From Clostridia bacterium (GTDB lineage Bacteria > Bacillota > Clostridia > Saccharofermentanales > UBA5734), in contig RZZF01000099.1 of assembly GCA_009929975.1 (NCBI GenBank), forward strand, positions 1-7,023: a stretch of 7,023 nucleotides of DNA. The letters run 5' to 3'. The notes below the pieces were generated by a model. It made no database searches, was not told where the DNA came from, and worked only from the letters and a program-made list of their open reading frames with translations. Position 1 is the stretch's first letter; every line of letters begins with the position of its first letter. The position numbers and the translations under genes were made by a program. Shown here piece after piece: positions 1 through 6,388 of this stretch.

Positions 1-1677
1 GACCAGAGGTCCCCGCTGCAGGCAGACCTGACCGGCGGTTTCCGGCACTGCCGGATGGCCATAGACCCGCATCACCGGCAGATCCAGACTGAGTTCCACC
101 GTATGATCACCGGCCGGACAGTCGAGCATCAGGTAGCCGGTCTTTTCGGCAGGATTTACAGCCTGTCCGTCCAGAATAAGTGTAGATTCATGACACCAGT
201 CCGGAATTCTCAGATCGAGGCGGCAGGCCGCGCCCTGTTTCTGTATGACGATCCGGCCATCATGCGGATAATTCGTCTTGCAGTCAAGTGAAACCTGGCC
301 GCTTGCCAGATGAAATTCCGCCTGACTTTCGATATACAGATGGAAAGCAACCGCGGATGCCGATTCATCAATACCGTACGCGTAGCGGCCGAGTGATCCC
401 AACAGACGGGCCAGATTGGGCGGACAGCAGGCACAGGCAAACCACCCCTGCCGCTCAGGCGTGACATGCCAGTGGTCCCGGTCATGTTCACTGGCCTCCG
501 GCCAGACACGCAGCGGGTTGACATAGAGAAACCGTGTGCCATCCAGCTGCATGCCGGCGAGACAGGTATTGTAGAGCGCCCGCTCCATCACATCACCATA
601 GCGGCTGTCCTGATCAACCCTGAGCAGCCGGCGGGCGGCAAAAATCAGGGCAATCGACGCGCAGGTTTCCGCATACGCCGTATCAGGCGGCAGATCATAA
701 TCAAACGTGAAGGCTTCGCCGTGATGGGTTGAACCGACACCGCCCGTCACATACATCCGTCGGCTGACGCAACGGTCAAACAGACGTCTGGCAGCCGCGA
801 TCAGTGCTTCATCCCCACGCGTAAACGCCACATCAATCAGCCCGGCCAGCAAATACAGCGCCCGGACTGAATGGCCTTCCAGATTATCCTGACAGGCCAG
901 CGGACGGTCGGCCATGCTGTATTTCTGCGGCGGACGGATGACATCCTCCGCCCAGTAGCCGTTTTGCCGGGTCTTCAGTTCCTGGTCAAAATACAACGGC
1001 GGCTGACCGCGTTCTGTGATAAAAAAATGTGCCAGATCGAGATAACTAGATTCCATCGTCACTGTATAGAGGCGCATCAGCGCCAGTTCAGCTTCCGGAT
1101 GCCCGGGATATCCTTTCATCTGGCCATCCTGAGCGCCGAACAAACGGACCAGCAGATTGGCGTTCCGGACCGCGATCTGCAGGAAATTGGTTTTTCCTGT
1201 CGCCTCAAACCAGGCGACGGCGGCCTCAATCATATGGCCGCTGCAATATAGCTCATGATTTTCCAGAAGATTCGTCCATTTTTGTTCAGGTTCCCGTAAA
1301 GTATAATACGTATTGAGATAGCCATCCGGTTCCTGTGCCTGTCCGATCAGGCTGATCACCCCGTCCACGGTTTTCTCCAGATCAGGGTCCGGTGCTGACG
1401 CGATGCAGTAAGCAGCGGCTTCCAGCCATTTATACAAATCAGAGTCCTGAAACACCATGCCCGCGAATTGAAGGCTGGTCTGGCCATTTTGCACTTTCTC
1501 AGCCGCGGCGCGGAAATTGGCCAGGCAATAAGACGGCGGCGCGGCGTCAATCTGATCATTGAGCGCCCGCCACTGATACGGGATCATGGCATCACGCAGA
1601 ATTTGCTGATACCGCCCCCAGAATCCGCCGCTGATTCTGATGGAACGCAGATCAGGAAAAACAGGCAGTTGCTGCAT
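1..1677 (-). CDS. GH127 (DUF1680) beta-L-arabinofuranosidase, C-terminus cut by window edge
   Basis: Predicted retaining glycosidase that releases beta-L-arabinofuranose from arabino-oligosaccharides, using a zinc-bound cysteine as nucleophile. My reverse-strand translation gives 559 uninterrupted codons running off the window; the family is usually about 640-660 residues, so roughly 90 are missing. The N-terminal ISGGFWGRY, the TGGVGS motif near residue 312 and the final QRGPLV are family hallmarks. By comparison with the characterised enzyme HypBA1 (Glu322, Glu338, Cys340, Cys417, Cys418), I place the acid/base at Glu321 (GEAF), zinc ligands at Glu337 and Cys339 (AETC) and Cys418, and the nucleophile at Cys417 (CACCPPN). 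The spacing agrees to within one residue. There is no signal peptide, so it is probably cytoplasmic. I chose the start at 1677 for its strong ribosome binding site; in-frame ATGs at 1731 and 1734 would add 18-19 residues but are poorly placed for translation. The exact sugar specificity within GH127 is inferred. Confidence 0.93.
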   Translation of the reverse strand, partial: MQQLPVFPDLRSIRISGGFWGRYQQILRDAMIPYQWRALNDQIDAAPPSYCLANFRAAAEKVQNGQTSLQFAGMVFQDSDLYKWLEAAAYCIASAPDPDLEKTVDGVISLIGQAQEPDGYLNTYYTLREPEQKWTNLLENHELYCSGHMIEAAVAWFEATGKTNFLQIAVRNANLLVRLFGAQDGQMKGYPGHPEAELALMRLYTVTMESSYLDLAHFFITERGQPPLYFDQELKTRQNGYWAEDVIRPPQKYSMADRPLACQDNLEGHSVRALYLLAGLIDVAFTRGDEALIAAARRLFDRCVSRRMYVTGGVGSTHHGEAFTFDYDLPPDTAYAETCASIALIFAARRLLRVDQDSRYGDVMERALYNTCLAGMQLDGTRFLYVNPLRVWPEASEHDRDHWHVTPERQGWFACACCPPNLARLLGSLGRYAYGIDESASAVAFHLYIESQAEFHLASGQVSLDCKTNYPHDGRIVIQKQGAACRLDLRIPDWCHESTLILDGQAVNPAEKTGYLMLDCPAGDHTVELSLDLPVMRVYGHPAVPETAGQVCLQRGPLV

Positions 1678-1682
1678 ACTGG

Positions 1683-1691
1683 CACCTCTTT
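1683..1691 (-). promoter_or_regulatory. Ribosome binding site of the GH127 gene
   Basis: Read on the minus strand this is AAAGAGGTG, five bases before the ATG at 1677. It decides between that start and the in-frame ATGs at 1731/1734, which have only GGGGA close in front of them. The reading frame stays open between these starts, so the longer form cannot be excluded by stop codons. Confidence 0.7.
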
Positions 1692-1795
1692 CTGGATGCT
1701 GTCCGATAAACCCGGCCAGCGTTTCATTCATCATTGTCCCCAAGTTCAGATGCAATGTCAATCGTCGCCGATCGTGCTGGATGCAATGATTAATT

Positions 1796-1824
1796 TATCT
1801 GTTATAATTGTTGTATAACAGATA
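1796..1824. promoter_or_regulatory. Perfect 11+11 bp inverted repeat, probable GntR operator
   Basis: The left arm TATCTGTTATA (1796-1806) is repeated as its exact reverse complement TATAACAGATA (1814-1824), with a 7-base spacer. It lies 14 bases before the start codon of the GntR-type gene and overlaps that gene's likely -10 element. GntR proteins bind as dimers to two-fold symmetric sites, and YtrA-type members usually repress their own operon from such a position. The symmetry is seen directly; that this protein binds it is inference. The same element lies about 120 bp upstream of the divergent GH127 gene and could affect it too. As RNA it would form an AU-rich hairpin, but no U-run follows, so a terminator is unlikely. 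Confidence 0.8.
1800..1808 (+). promoter_or_regulatory. Extended -10 promoter of the GntR/membrane-protein operon
   Basis: The sequence TGTTATAAT holds a consensus TATAAT (1803-1808) preceded by TGn, the extended -10 form that can work without a good -35. I see no convincing -35 hexamer 16-18 bases upstream. Transcription would begin near 1815, inside the right arm of the inverted repeat, giving a leader of about 24 bases that carries the ribosome binding site AAAAGGAG (1826-1833). A repressor on the palindrome would cover both the -10 and the start point. Confidence 0.65.
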
Positions 1825-1838
1825 GAAAAGGAGCGCTC

Positions 1839-2243
1839 ATGCTGATTCAAATTGATTTTGCCAGTGACCTTCCGATCTATCGCCAGTTGCGGGATCAGAT
1901 CGTGATCGGCCTCGCGACCGGTCAGCTTGAGGCGGGTGAGGAGCTGCCGTCGGTCCGCCGACTGGCCGCTGATCTCGGGATCAATCTGCATACGGTACAC
2001 AAAGCCTATCAACAGCTGCGCGATGAAGGGTTTCTCGTTCTGGACCGTCGTTCCGGTGCGGTGATGGCCAAAAACATCCCGGATCAGCCTGAGTTTCAAA
2101 ACTGGCTGAGCCGCCAGTTGGAACCCTTGGTCGCGGAGGCGATTTGCCGGAAAATGAGCACGAATGACCTGCAGGCACTGGTCCGGACACTTGATCAGTC
2201 GATGCGCCAGCTGAAGAAAGATGGAGAGATGCAAAATGAATGA
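1839..2243 (+). CDS. GntR-family transcriptional regulator, YtrA-like subfamily
   Basis: A 134-residue cytoplasmic DNA-binding protein, probably a repressor. Residues 10-77 form the GntR winged helix: PIYRQLRDQI opens helix 1, ELPSVRRLAADLGI is the classic turn region, and HTVHKAYQQLRDEGF (51-65) is the recognition helix followed by the wing. Only about 55 residues follow, predicted to be mainly helical with a basic end. That is the short dimerisation tail of the YtrA subfamily rather than the larger effector domains of FadR, HutC or MocR types. The ATG has AAAAGGAG five bases upstream. The gene overlaps the next by 8 bp, so the two are very likely co-transcribed and translationally coupled. 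A perfect palindrome on its own promoter suggests autorepression. The signal sensed is unknown; YtrA-type relatives in Bacillota often respond to envelope stress or antibiotics. Confidence 0.93.
   Translation: MLIQIDFASDLPIYRQLRDQIVIGLATGQLEAGEELPSVRRLAADLGINLHTVHKAYQQLRDEGFLVLDRRSGAVMAKNIPDQPEFQNWLSRQLEPLVAEAICRKMSTNDLQALVRTLDQSMRQLKKDGEMQNE
2223..2228 (+). promoter_or_regulatory. Ribosome binding site inside the regulator gene
   Basis: GGAGAG lies within the last codons of the regulator, seven bases before the ATG at 2236. It favours that start over the ATG at 2221, which immediately precedes it, and fits translational coupling of the pair. Confidence 0.6.
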
Positions 2244-3417
2244 GATGAACGGTCTGTTTCTTGCGCTGAATCTAGTCGTCTTGTTGATCATCGGCCTGAT
2301 TCTGGTCAGAGCGCCATGGATCACCCAGCGTTCGCTGTTCTTCGGCGTCAGAGTGCCTGCTTCAACCTGGGATCATCCATCTGCCCAGCGCCTGCGCCGC
2401 ATCTATGCCGGATGGACGGCCGCGTCATCTGCCGCCCTGTTGTTTGCCAGTATTCTTCTCTATGTCAGACAACCGGACTGGACACTGCTGGCCGCGATGT
2501 ATCTGCCGCTGCTGCTTTTGCTCATCCAGTTTTTGATCTACGTGTTCTGCTGGCGCTCTGCCCGACACCTGAAACAAACGCAGAACTGGCAGACATCCGC
2601 GACCGTGTATGCCGATACCGCCTCTTCCCGTTCACGTCAGAGTTTCCGGGATTTGCCCTGGTCCTGGTATCTCATCAGCGCGCTGCTCTGCCTGATCGCG
2701 GCCCTGGTCAGTCTGGCGGTCTACCCCACCCTGCCGGATGTCCTGGTCAAACACTGGAATTTCGCGATGGAAGCTGATGCCTGGGGTGAAAAATCACTGT
2801 TGCATATTTTAATCCAGCCGCTGCTGGCTTTCGTCATGGTCCTGTTCATGCTGGCCGCTAATCTGGGCATGTACCGCAGTAAACTGCAGGTGGAAAATGA
2901 AAACCCGGCCCTCTCCTTTGCCCGCCACCGTCTTTACCGTCGCCTGATGAGTCATGTCCTCGGGTTCATCACCCTTGTCATGACGGTGATGTTCGTGGCC
3001 ATAACACCGATGACGCTCAACCTGTGGGTGCCGAGCGCCGGCACCTTGATCGGCGGCATTTTGTTTTTCAGCCTGCTCATGCTGATCCCTCCGATCTGGG
3101 TGACGCTGAAAGCCGGCCAGGCCGGAAACCGCCTGAAACCGGAAATCAGCTCCGAAGATCGGCTGAACGCCGGCATATTGCCTCGGGATCTGCCGGCTGC
3201 TGCCACAAGAATCAGGGATGATCGTGACTGGAAGCTCGGGCTCTTCTATTTCAACCGGGACGATCCTTCTCTGTTTGTCGAAAATCGCTTCGGCAGCAAT
3301 AACGGGCTTAATTACGCACGGAAGACAGCCTGGCTGATCGTCGGCATTCTAGCCGCTGTCAGTGTTATGTCGTATTATGTCACAACGGTACTGCTCTGCC
3401 GCCTTCTGGCCACTTGA
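2236..3417 (+). CDS. Polytopic membrane protein with DUF1648-like and DUF5808-like regions
   Basis: A 393-residue integral membrane protein. By eye there are about eight hydrophobic spans, near residues 5-25, 59-77, 83-105, 143-163, 189-211, 240-260, 264-290 and 365-388. The segment LPDVLVKHWNFAMEADAWG (166-184) resembles the DUF1648 motif found in the SdpI immunity protein family. The cytoplasmic stretch before the last helix, DWKLGLFYFNRDDPSLFV (331-348) and on to about 366, resembles DUF5808. I prefer the ATG at 2236, with GGAGAG (2223-2228) seven bases upstream; the ATG at 2221 overlaps that site and would add five residues, and the ATG at 2245 is also possible. It overlaps the upstream regulator gene by 8 bp, a pairing common in Bacillota. 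Biochemical role unknown: SdpI homology suggests envelope protection or signalling, but that is inference. Its stop codon abuts the stop of the convergent GH74 gene. Confidence 0.88.
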   Translation: MNEMNGLFLALNLVVLLIIGLILVRAPWITQRSLFFGVRVPASTWDHPSAQRLRRIYAGWTAASSAALLFASILLYVRQPDWTLLAAMYLPLLLLLIQFLIYVFCWRSARHLKQTQNWQTSATVYADTASSRSRQSFRDLPWSWYLISALLCLIAALVSLAVYPTLPDVLVKHWNFAMEADAWGEKSLLHILIQPLLAFVMVLFMLAANLGMYRSKLQVENENPALSFARHRLYRRLMSHVLGFITLVMTVMFVAITPMTLNLWVPSAGTLIGGILFFSLLMLIPPIWVTLKAGQAGNRLKPEISSEDRLNAGILPRDLPAAATRIRDDRDWKLGLFYFNRDDPSLFVENRFGSNNGLNYARKTAWLIVGILAAVSVMSYYVTTVLLCRLLAT

Positions 3418-3420
3418 TCA
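3415..3420. other. Convergent stop codons joined in one palindrome (TGATCA)
   Basis: The membrane protein gene ends with TGA at 3415-3417 on the plus strand. The GH74 gene ends with TGA read on the minus strand from 3420 to 3418. The coding sequences abut with no spacer, and together the stops make TGATCA. No intergenic terminator is possible here, so each transcript must extend antisense into the other gene or end inside it. Confidence 0.9.
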
Positions 3421-5820
3421 GCGTTCAGCGGATCCGCCGTACGGGTCATCCGGCACCAGTGGCTGGCCCCAGAGCACGCCGCGCGACCCGGTCGCCAGAT
3501 AGAATCGTCCCGCCTGCCGCGGATCACCACAGATGCTGCGGATATCTCCGAACATCTGCCGCTCATCATTGATTCGCTCCCAGCTTACGCCTTCATCAGC
3601 GGAACGGTAAAAGCCATAGATTCCCTGGATGAATCCATTAACATATAATGTCTGGCAGAATCGGCCGGGCAGCGGGCAGCCCATACCCTGGCGGTAGATG
3701 ATGTCTCCTTCAGCCGAACGGCGCTCAAAGACCGCCTGACGGGTGCGGGCATTGAGTGTCAGACGCCATAATCCCCCTTCTGCGGCAGCGATCCAGACGA
3801 CACCGCACTGACCGGCTTCCAGCCGGATCTCAGCCGGCATATTCCCGTCCATACCGCCCAGTTCAAGCCGTGGAAACGCGAGGTCGCAATGAATCCGCCT
3901 GAAGCTGCGGGCGCGGTCGTCACTCACATAGAGTGATGAGTCATTCCCGAAGGCGTAGAACCGTTCAGGTTCCACCCGATCGGCGAACACTTTGCAGGTC
4001 AGGCCACAGTCAGACAGAATCTGGCCATACTCGCCATATAGCCGGCTCTGGCGCCAGGTCTTTCCCAGATCATCCGAGACAACAACAGCGTCCGCCGGCA
4101 GCCGATTGCCCTCGCCGACACACCAGACCAGCGTCTGATGATCAGCTGACAATGCCGTCCAGCCTGAATTGGTGTTCGGCTGGCGGATCGCGGTGATCAG
4201 TTGATCGATGCGCGGGCTCAGGCTCGACGGGTCCGGCAGGCGGGTCCAGGCCTGGCCATAGTCTTCAGACCAGATCAGCCCACCGGTTGTCTTACCCTTC
4301 CAGTTGCCGCGCGCGGTGACCGCGACATAACGGGGGCAATCATCCGTAAAATCCGCGTTAAGGCAGGTAATGTAGCGGTTGCCCTCCGCGTCAGCGAAGG
4401 AATTTTCCGCCGGCTGATTGAGATTGGTAAACGCGAAGCCGCCAAGATCGCCGATGATATCGAGCAGTTGGACAGGACCTGCCGGCGGACTATAGACATT
4501 CAGATGGACCGTTTCCTCAAGGCCTTGGCAGGACGGACGCCAGACAACTTCATCACCGCGGTCCGCCGCGGTCAGGTTTTCTGTCATGAAAATACCGGTT
4601 CCCGTATTGAAGACGGCGCGGTCGCGGTCAAACGGGTCGATCTTCAGATCGGACAGCCAGTGGATCAGGTTATGACCACCGTTATATTGCGGCTTCATAT
4701 AGGGAACACCGGTAAAGTCCATCCGGCCGATCGAAAGGTCATGCAGAACCGGCCGCCAGGATAAGCCGCTGTCATCGCTGTAGAAAATGACATCATCGGG
4801 ATCAAAGCACTGGGTTGAGCAGATCAGATGTCCCGGGCGGGCCGGATCGGCCGCGATGCCGCCGAAACCGGCATGAGATTCAATCACCTCAGTTTCTCCG
4901 GTCAGAAACGATAAATCAGGCGTAATGAAACGGACATCAGCGATCGTTCCGTCTTCTGCGAAGCGATAGCGCATCACACAGCCGCGCTGCCGGCCTCCCA
5001 TATCACAGGCATAACCTGACCAGCCGGCCCAGGAATGTCCTACGGCAGCCAGGGTAACATAGAGATAGGTTCCGTCAAAGCTGCAGCGCTGGCCGACAAA
5101 ACCGGGGTAATTACCGAAATCAGAAGGCGGCTGCGGCTGACCGGGCATGACACGGAATACCGCTCCGCCGTCGACCGACCAGAAAAGACTGGGTCCGCGC
5201 TGGCCCTGCTCATTGGCATTGGCCGCGCCGGCGGTACTGACCACGATGATCTGACTGCGGCCATGCACGGCGCTGTCGGGATGGATCCAGATAAAAGACA
5301 GATCAGGTTCAGCCTGGCCCTGATGCTGACCGACCGGCAGCGACCGCCAGGTTTCACCGGCATCCTCCGAAATAAGCAGGCCTTCACTCTGCGACGCGAA
5401 ATAAAGGATGTCAGAACAAACCGGGTCAACGATCAGCCGTTCTCCGGTCGCCCGCCCCGCGTGGTTGCCATGGACAGCCGCCGGCAGCGGAAAGTATTGA
5501 AAGTGGGCGCCTTTGTCATCTGAACGGCACAGGTAATTCCGCTCCAGATCACCGGCCGCAATGTACAGGCGTTCCGGCCGCCGCGGGTCGAGCGCGATCG
5601 AAAGAGGATAACTCTCCCAGCGGTCAGGAGCCTTGACATGATCCATCAGGGATATCCAGTGTTTTTCAGCGAACTGATAGCGATAGACACCGCCGATATC
5701 GGTTCGCGCGTAAAGAATCTGGCGGGACTTTGGATGAAAGACGAATCCTGTGACGAATCCGCCGCCGGGAACCGGCGCGTGCCGGTACTGGTATGGTATG
5801 GTTCTGACTGATATTTTCAT
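3418..5820 (-). CDS. GH74-type xyloglucan hydrolase (Asp-box beta-propeller), no signal peptide
   Basis: An 800-residue protein resembling GH74 enzymes, which cut the beta-1,4-glucan backbone of xyloglucan by an inverting mechanism between two seven-bladed propellers. Residues 17-44 carry the family opening (PGGGFVTGF, then YARTDIGGVYR). Asp41 in RTDIGG and Asp458 in GDLGGF match the catalytic pairs known as Asp70/Asp480 in Clostridium thermocellum Xgh74A and Asp35/Asp465 in a Geotrichum enzyme; the 417-residue spacing fits. At least seven Asp-box motifs of the form SxDxGxxW/F are visible, including SEDAGETW, SDDSGLSW, SEDYGQAW, SDDLGKTW and SADEGVSW. There is no signal peptide, carbohydrate-binding module or dockerin; most GH74 enzymes are secreted, so this one probably works on imported oligosaccharides. 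Whether it acts endo or from the reducing end cannot be seen. The start at 5820 is chosen because GGGAGAGG lies five bases before it; the ATG at 5835 overlaps that site. An unusual BNR-repeat hydrolase is the main alternative. Confidence 0.9.
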   Translation of the reverse strand: MKISVRTIPYQYRHAPVPGGGFVTGFVFHPKSRQILYARTDIGGVYRYQFAEKHWISLMDHVKAPDRWESYPLSIALDPRRPERLYIAAGDLERNYLCRSDDKGAHFQYFPLPAAVHGNHAGRATGERLIVDPVCSDILYFASQSEGLLISEDAGETWRSLPVGQHQGQAEPDLSFIWIHPDSAVHGRSQIIVVSTAGAANANEQGQRGPSLFWSVDGGAVFRVMPGQPQPPSDFGNYPGFVGQRCSFDGTYLYVTLAAVGHSWAGWSGYACDMGGRQRGCVMRYRFAEDGTIADVRFITPDLSFLTGETEVIESHAGFGGIAADPARPGHLICSTQCFDPDDVIFYSDDSGLSWRPVLHDLSIGRMDFTGVPYMKPQYNGGHNLIHWLSDLKIDPFDRDRAVFNTGTGIFMTENLTAADRGDEVVWRPSCQGLEETVHLNVYSPPAGPVQLLDIIGDLGGFAFTNLNQPAENSFADAEGNRYITCLNADFTDDCPRYVAVTARGNWKGKTTGGLIWSEDYGQAWTRLPDPSSLSPRIDQLITAIRQPNTNSGWTALSADHQTLVWCVGEGNRLPADAVVVSDDLGKTWRQSRLYGEYGQILSDCGLTCKVFADRVEPERFYAFGNDSSLYVSDDRARSFRRIHCDLAFPRLELGGMDGNMPAEIRLEAGQCGVVWIAAAEGGLWRLTLNARTRQAVFERRSAEGDIIYRQGMGCPLPGRFCQTLYVNGFIQGIYGFYRSADEGVSWERINDERQMFGDIRSICGDPRQAGRFYLATGSRGVLWGQPLVPDDPYGGSAER

Positions 5821-5825
5821 GAAAA

Positions 5826-5833
5826 CCTCTCCC
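5826..5833 (-). promoter_or_regulatory. Ribosome binding site that sets the GH74 start
   Basis: On the minus strand the sequence reads ATGGGAGAGGTTTTCATG. GGGAGAGG is ideally spaced for the second ATG (5820). The first ATG (5835) shares its G with that site and would add only MGEVF, so it is probably not used. Confidence 0.75.
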
Positions 5834-5868
5834 ATCTTCGCAAAGACCTAATCGGCCGCGGATCCTGC

Positions 5869-5897
5869 CTGATCTTCCGTTCTATCTATACTATAAT
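5869..5897 (+). promoter_or_regulatory. Promoter of the DsrE-like gene
   Basis: A consensus TATAAT at 5892-5897 stands 17 bases after CTGATC (5869-5874), which matches TTGACA at three positions. It sits in an AT-rich island (about 5880-5909) that contrasts with the GC-rich surroundings. The predicted start point is near 5904, giving a leader of about 50 bases. The same island must also hold the minus-strand GH74 promoter; TATTAT (5898-5893) or TATAGT (5895-5890) could be its -10, but I see no good -35 for either. Confidence 0.55.
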
Positions 5898-5914
5898 AGA
5901 AATAAACAAGAGAC

Positions 5915-5936
5915 CAGCATCTGACGATGCCGGCTG
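5915..5936 (+). other. Leader hairpin upstream of the DsrE-like gene
   Basis: GCATC (5917-5921) and GATGC (5926-5930) form a five-pair stem with the loop TGAC. The stem may extend by pairing CA (5915-5916) within CAGC to the distal GCTG (5933-5936) across a CG bulge. It ends a few bases before the GGGAGGA ribosome binding site (5943-5949). No U-tract follows, so it is not an intrinsic terminator. It may be a stability or translation element, or chance. Confidence 0.35.
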
Positions 5937-5956
5937 AAGACTGGGAGGAACAATTC

Positions 5957-6292
5957 ATGAAAGTTGCTATTTTCGCCTTTCGCGGTGATCCGCTGTGCTT
6001 CATCCATGTCATGCTCAACGCGCTTGATCTGAAAGCGCGCGGACACGATGTCAAGGTCATCCTGGAAGGTGAGGCCGTTCGACTCATCCGGGAAATGGAT
6101 GAAGCGGAGAATCCGCTGTTTGCCCGATTGAGAAATGAGAGCCTGATCGCCTGTGTCTGCAAAGCGTGTTCGGCAAAAATGGGTGTTCTTGAGTACAACA
6201 CGACTTCCGGCATCCCGCTGGCTGATGAAATGAACGGACATCCGGCCATGTCCACCTGGCTGGAACAGGGGTATCAGATTATCACCCAATAA
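5957..6292 (+). CDS. DsrE/DsrF-like small cysteine protein
   Basis: A 111-residue soluble protein resembling the DsrE-like family, small alpha/beta proteins that often form oligomers and in characterised members carry sulfur on a cysteine. MKVAIFAFRGDP is the first beta strand and loop, ALDLKARGHDVKVILEGEA (22-40) the following helix and strand, and a cluster CVCKACSAKMGV carries Cys66, Cys68 and Cys71; Cys14 lies in the first loop. The ATG at 5957 has GGGAGGA seven bases upstream; an in-frame ATG at 5927 would add ten residues but falls within the leader hairpin and lacks a clear ribosome binding site. It has its own promoter and is divergent from GH74. The serpin gene follows on the same strand after 96 bp and could be co-transcribed. 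The sulfur role is inferred from the family; none of the usual Dsr or Tus partners is present in the window. Confidence 0.82.
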   Translation: MKVAIFAFRGDPLCFIHVMLNALDLKARGHDVKVILEGEAVRLIREMDEAENPLFARLRNESLIACVCKACSAKMGVLEYNTTSGIPLADEMNGHPAMSTWLEQGYQIITQ

Positions 6293-6355
6293 CCGCCTAT
6301 CGCCTGCCCGTCGGGAACATTGAGCCGGTCGGTTGACGTCTAATTACCATCACGG

Positions 6356-6372
6356 GCCGGCGTGCATCCGGC
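6356..6372 (+). repeat. Short inverted repeat before the serpin gene
   Basis: GCCGG (6356-6360) and CCGGC (6368-6372) flank a seven-base loop, four bases before the serpin ribosome binding site. No U-run follows, so it is a poor intrinsic terminator for the DsrE-like gene. The 96-base gap also holds TTGACG at 6333-6338, a good -35 match, but no -10 at the right distance, so I do not call a promoter. Confidence 0.3.
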
Positions 6373-6388
6373 GACAGGGAGGGATACC

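Noticed and set aside
1796..1824. Reading the inverted repeat as an intrinsic terminator
   Set aside because: The stem is AT-rich, lies just before a start codon, and has no run of T on either side; an operator over the promoter explains it better.
1758..2324. Minus-strand open frame of 188 codons opposite the GntR-type gene
   Set aside because: It lies almost wholly antisense to a clear GntR gene with a good ribosome binding site, shows no recognisable domain, and looks like a by-product of the opposite-strand codon pattern.
3380..3460. Bidirectional terminator between the convergent genes
   Set aside because: There is no spacer between the stop codons and I found no strong stem followed by a T-run around the junction.
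4201..4764. Plus-strand open frame of 187 codons inside the GH74 gene
   Set aside because: It is antisense to strongly family-conserved GH74 sequence that includes the second catalytic aspartate, and its translation is arginine-rich and low in recognisable structure, as expected of a shadow frame.
5035..5523. Plus-strand open frame of 162 codons inside the GH74 gene
   Set aside because: Antisense to conserved Asp-box repeats, no ribosome binding site seen, no domain recognised.
5884..5905. Second copy of the GntR operator in the GH74/DsrE control region
   Set aside because: The sequence there shares TATCT and a TATAATAGA-like half but lacks the two-fold symmetry and the TGTTATA core, so the likeness is probably only shared AT-rich promoter sequence.
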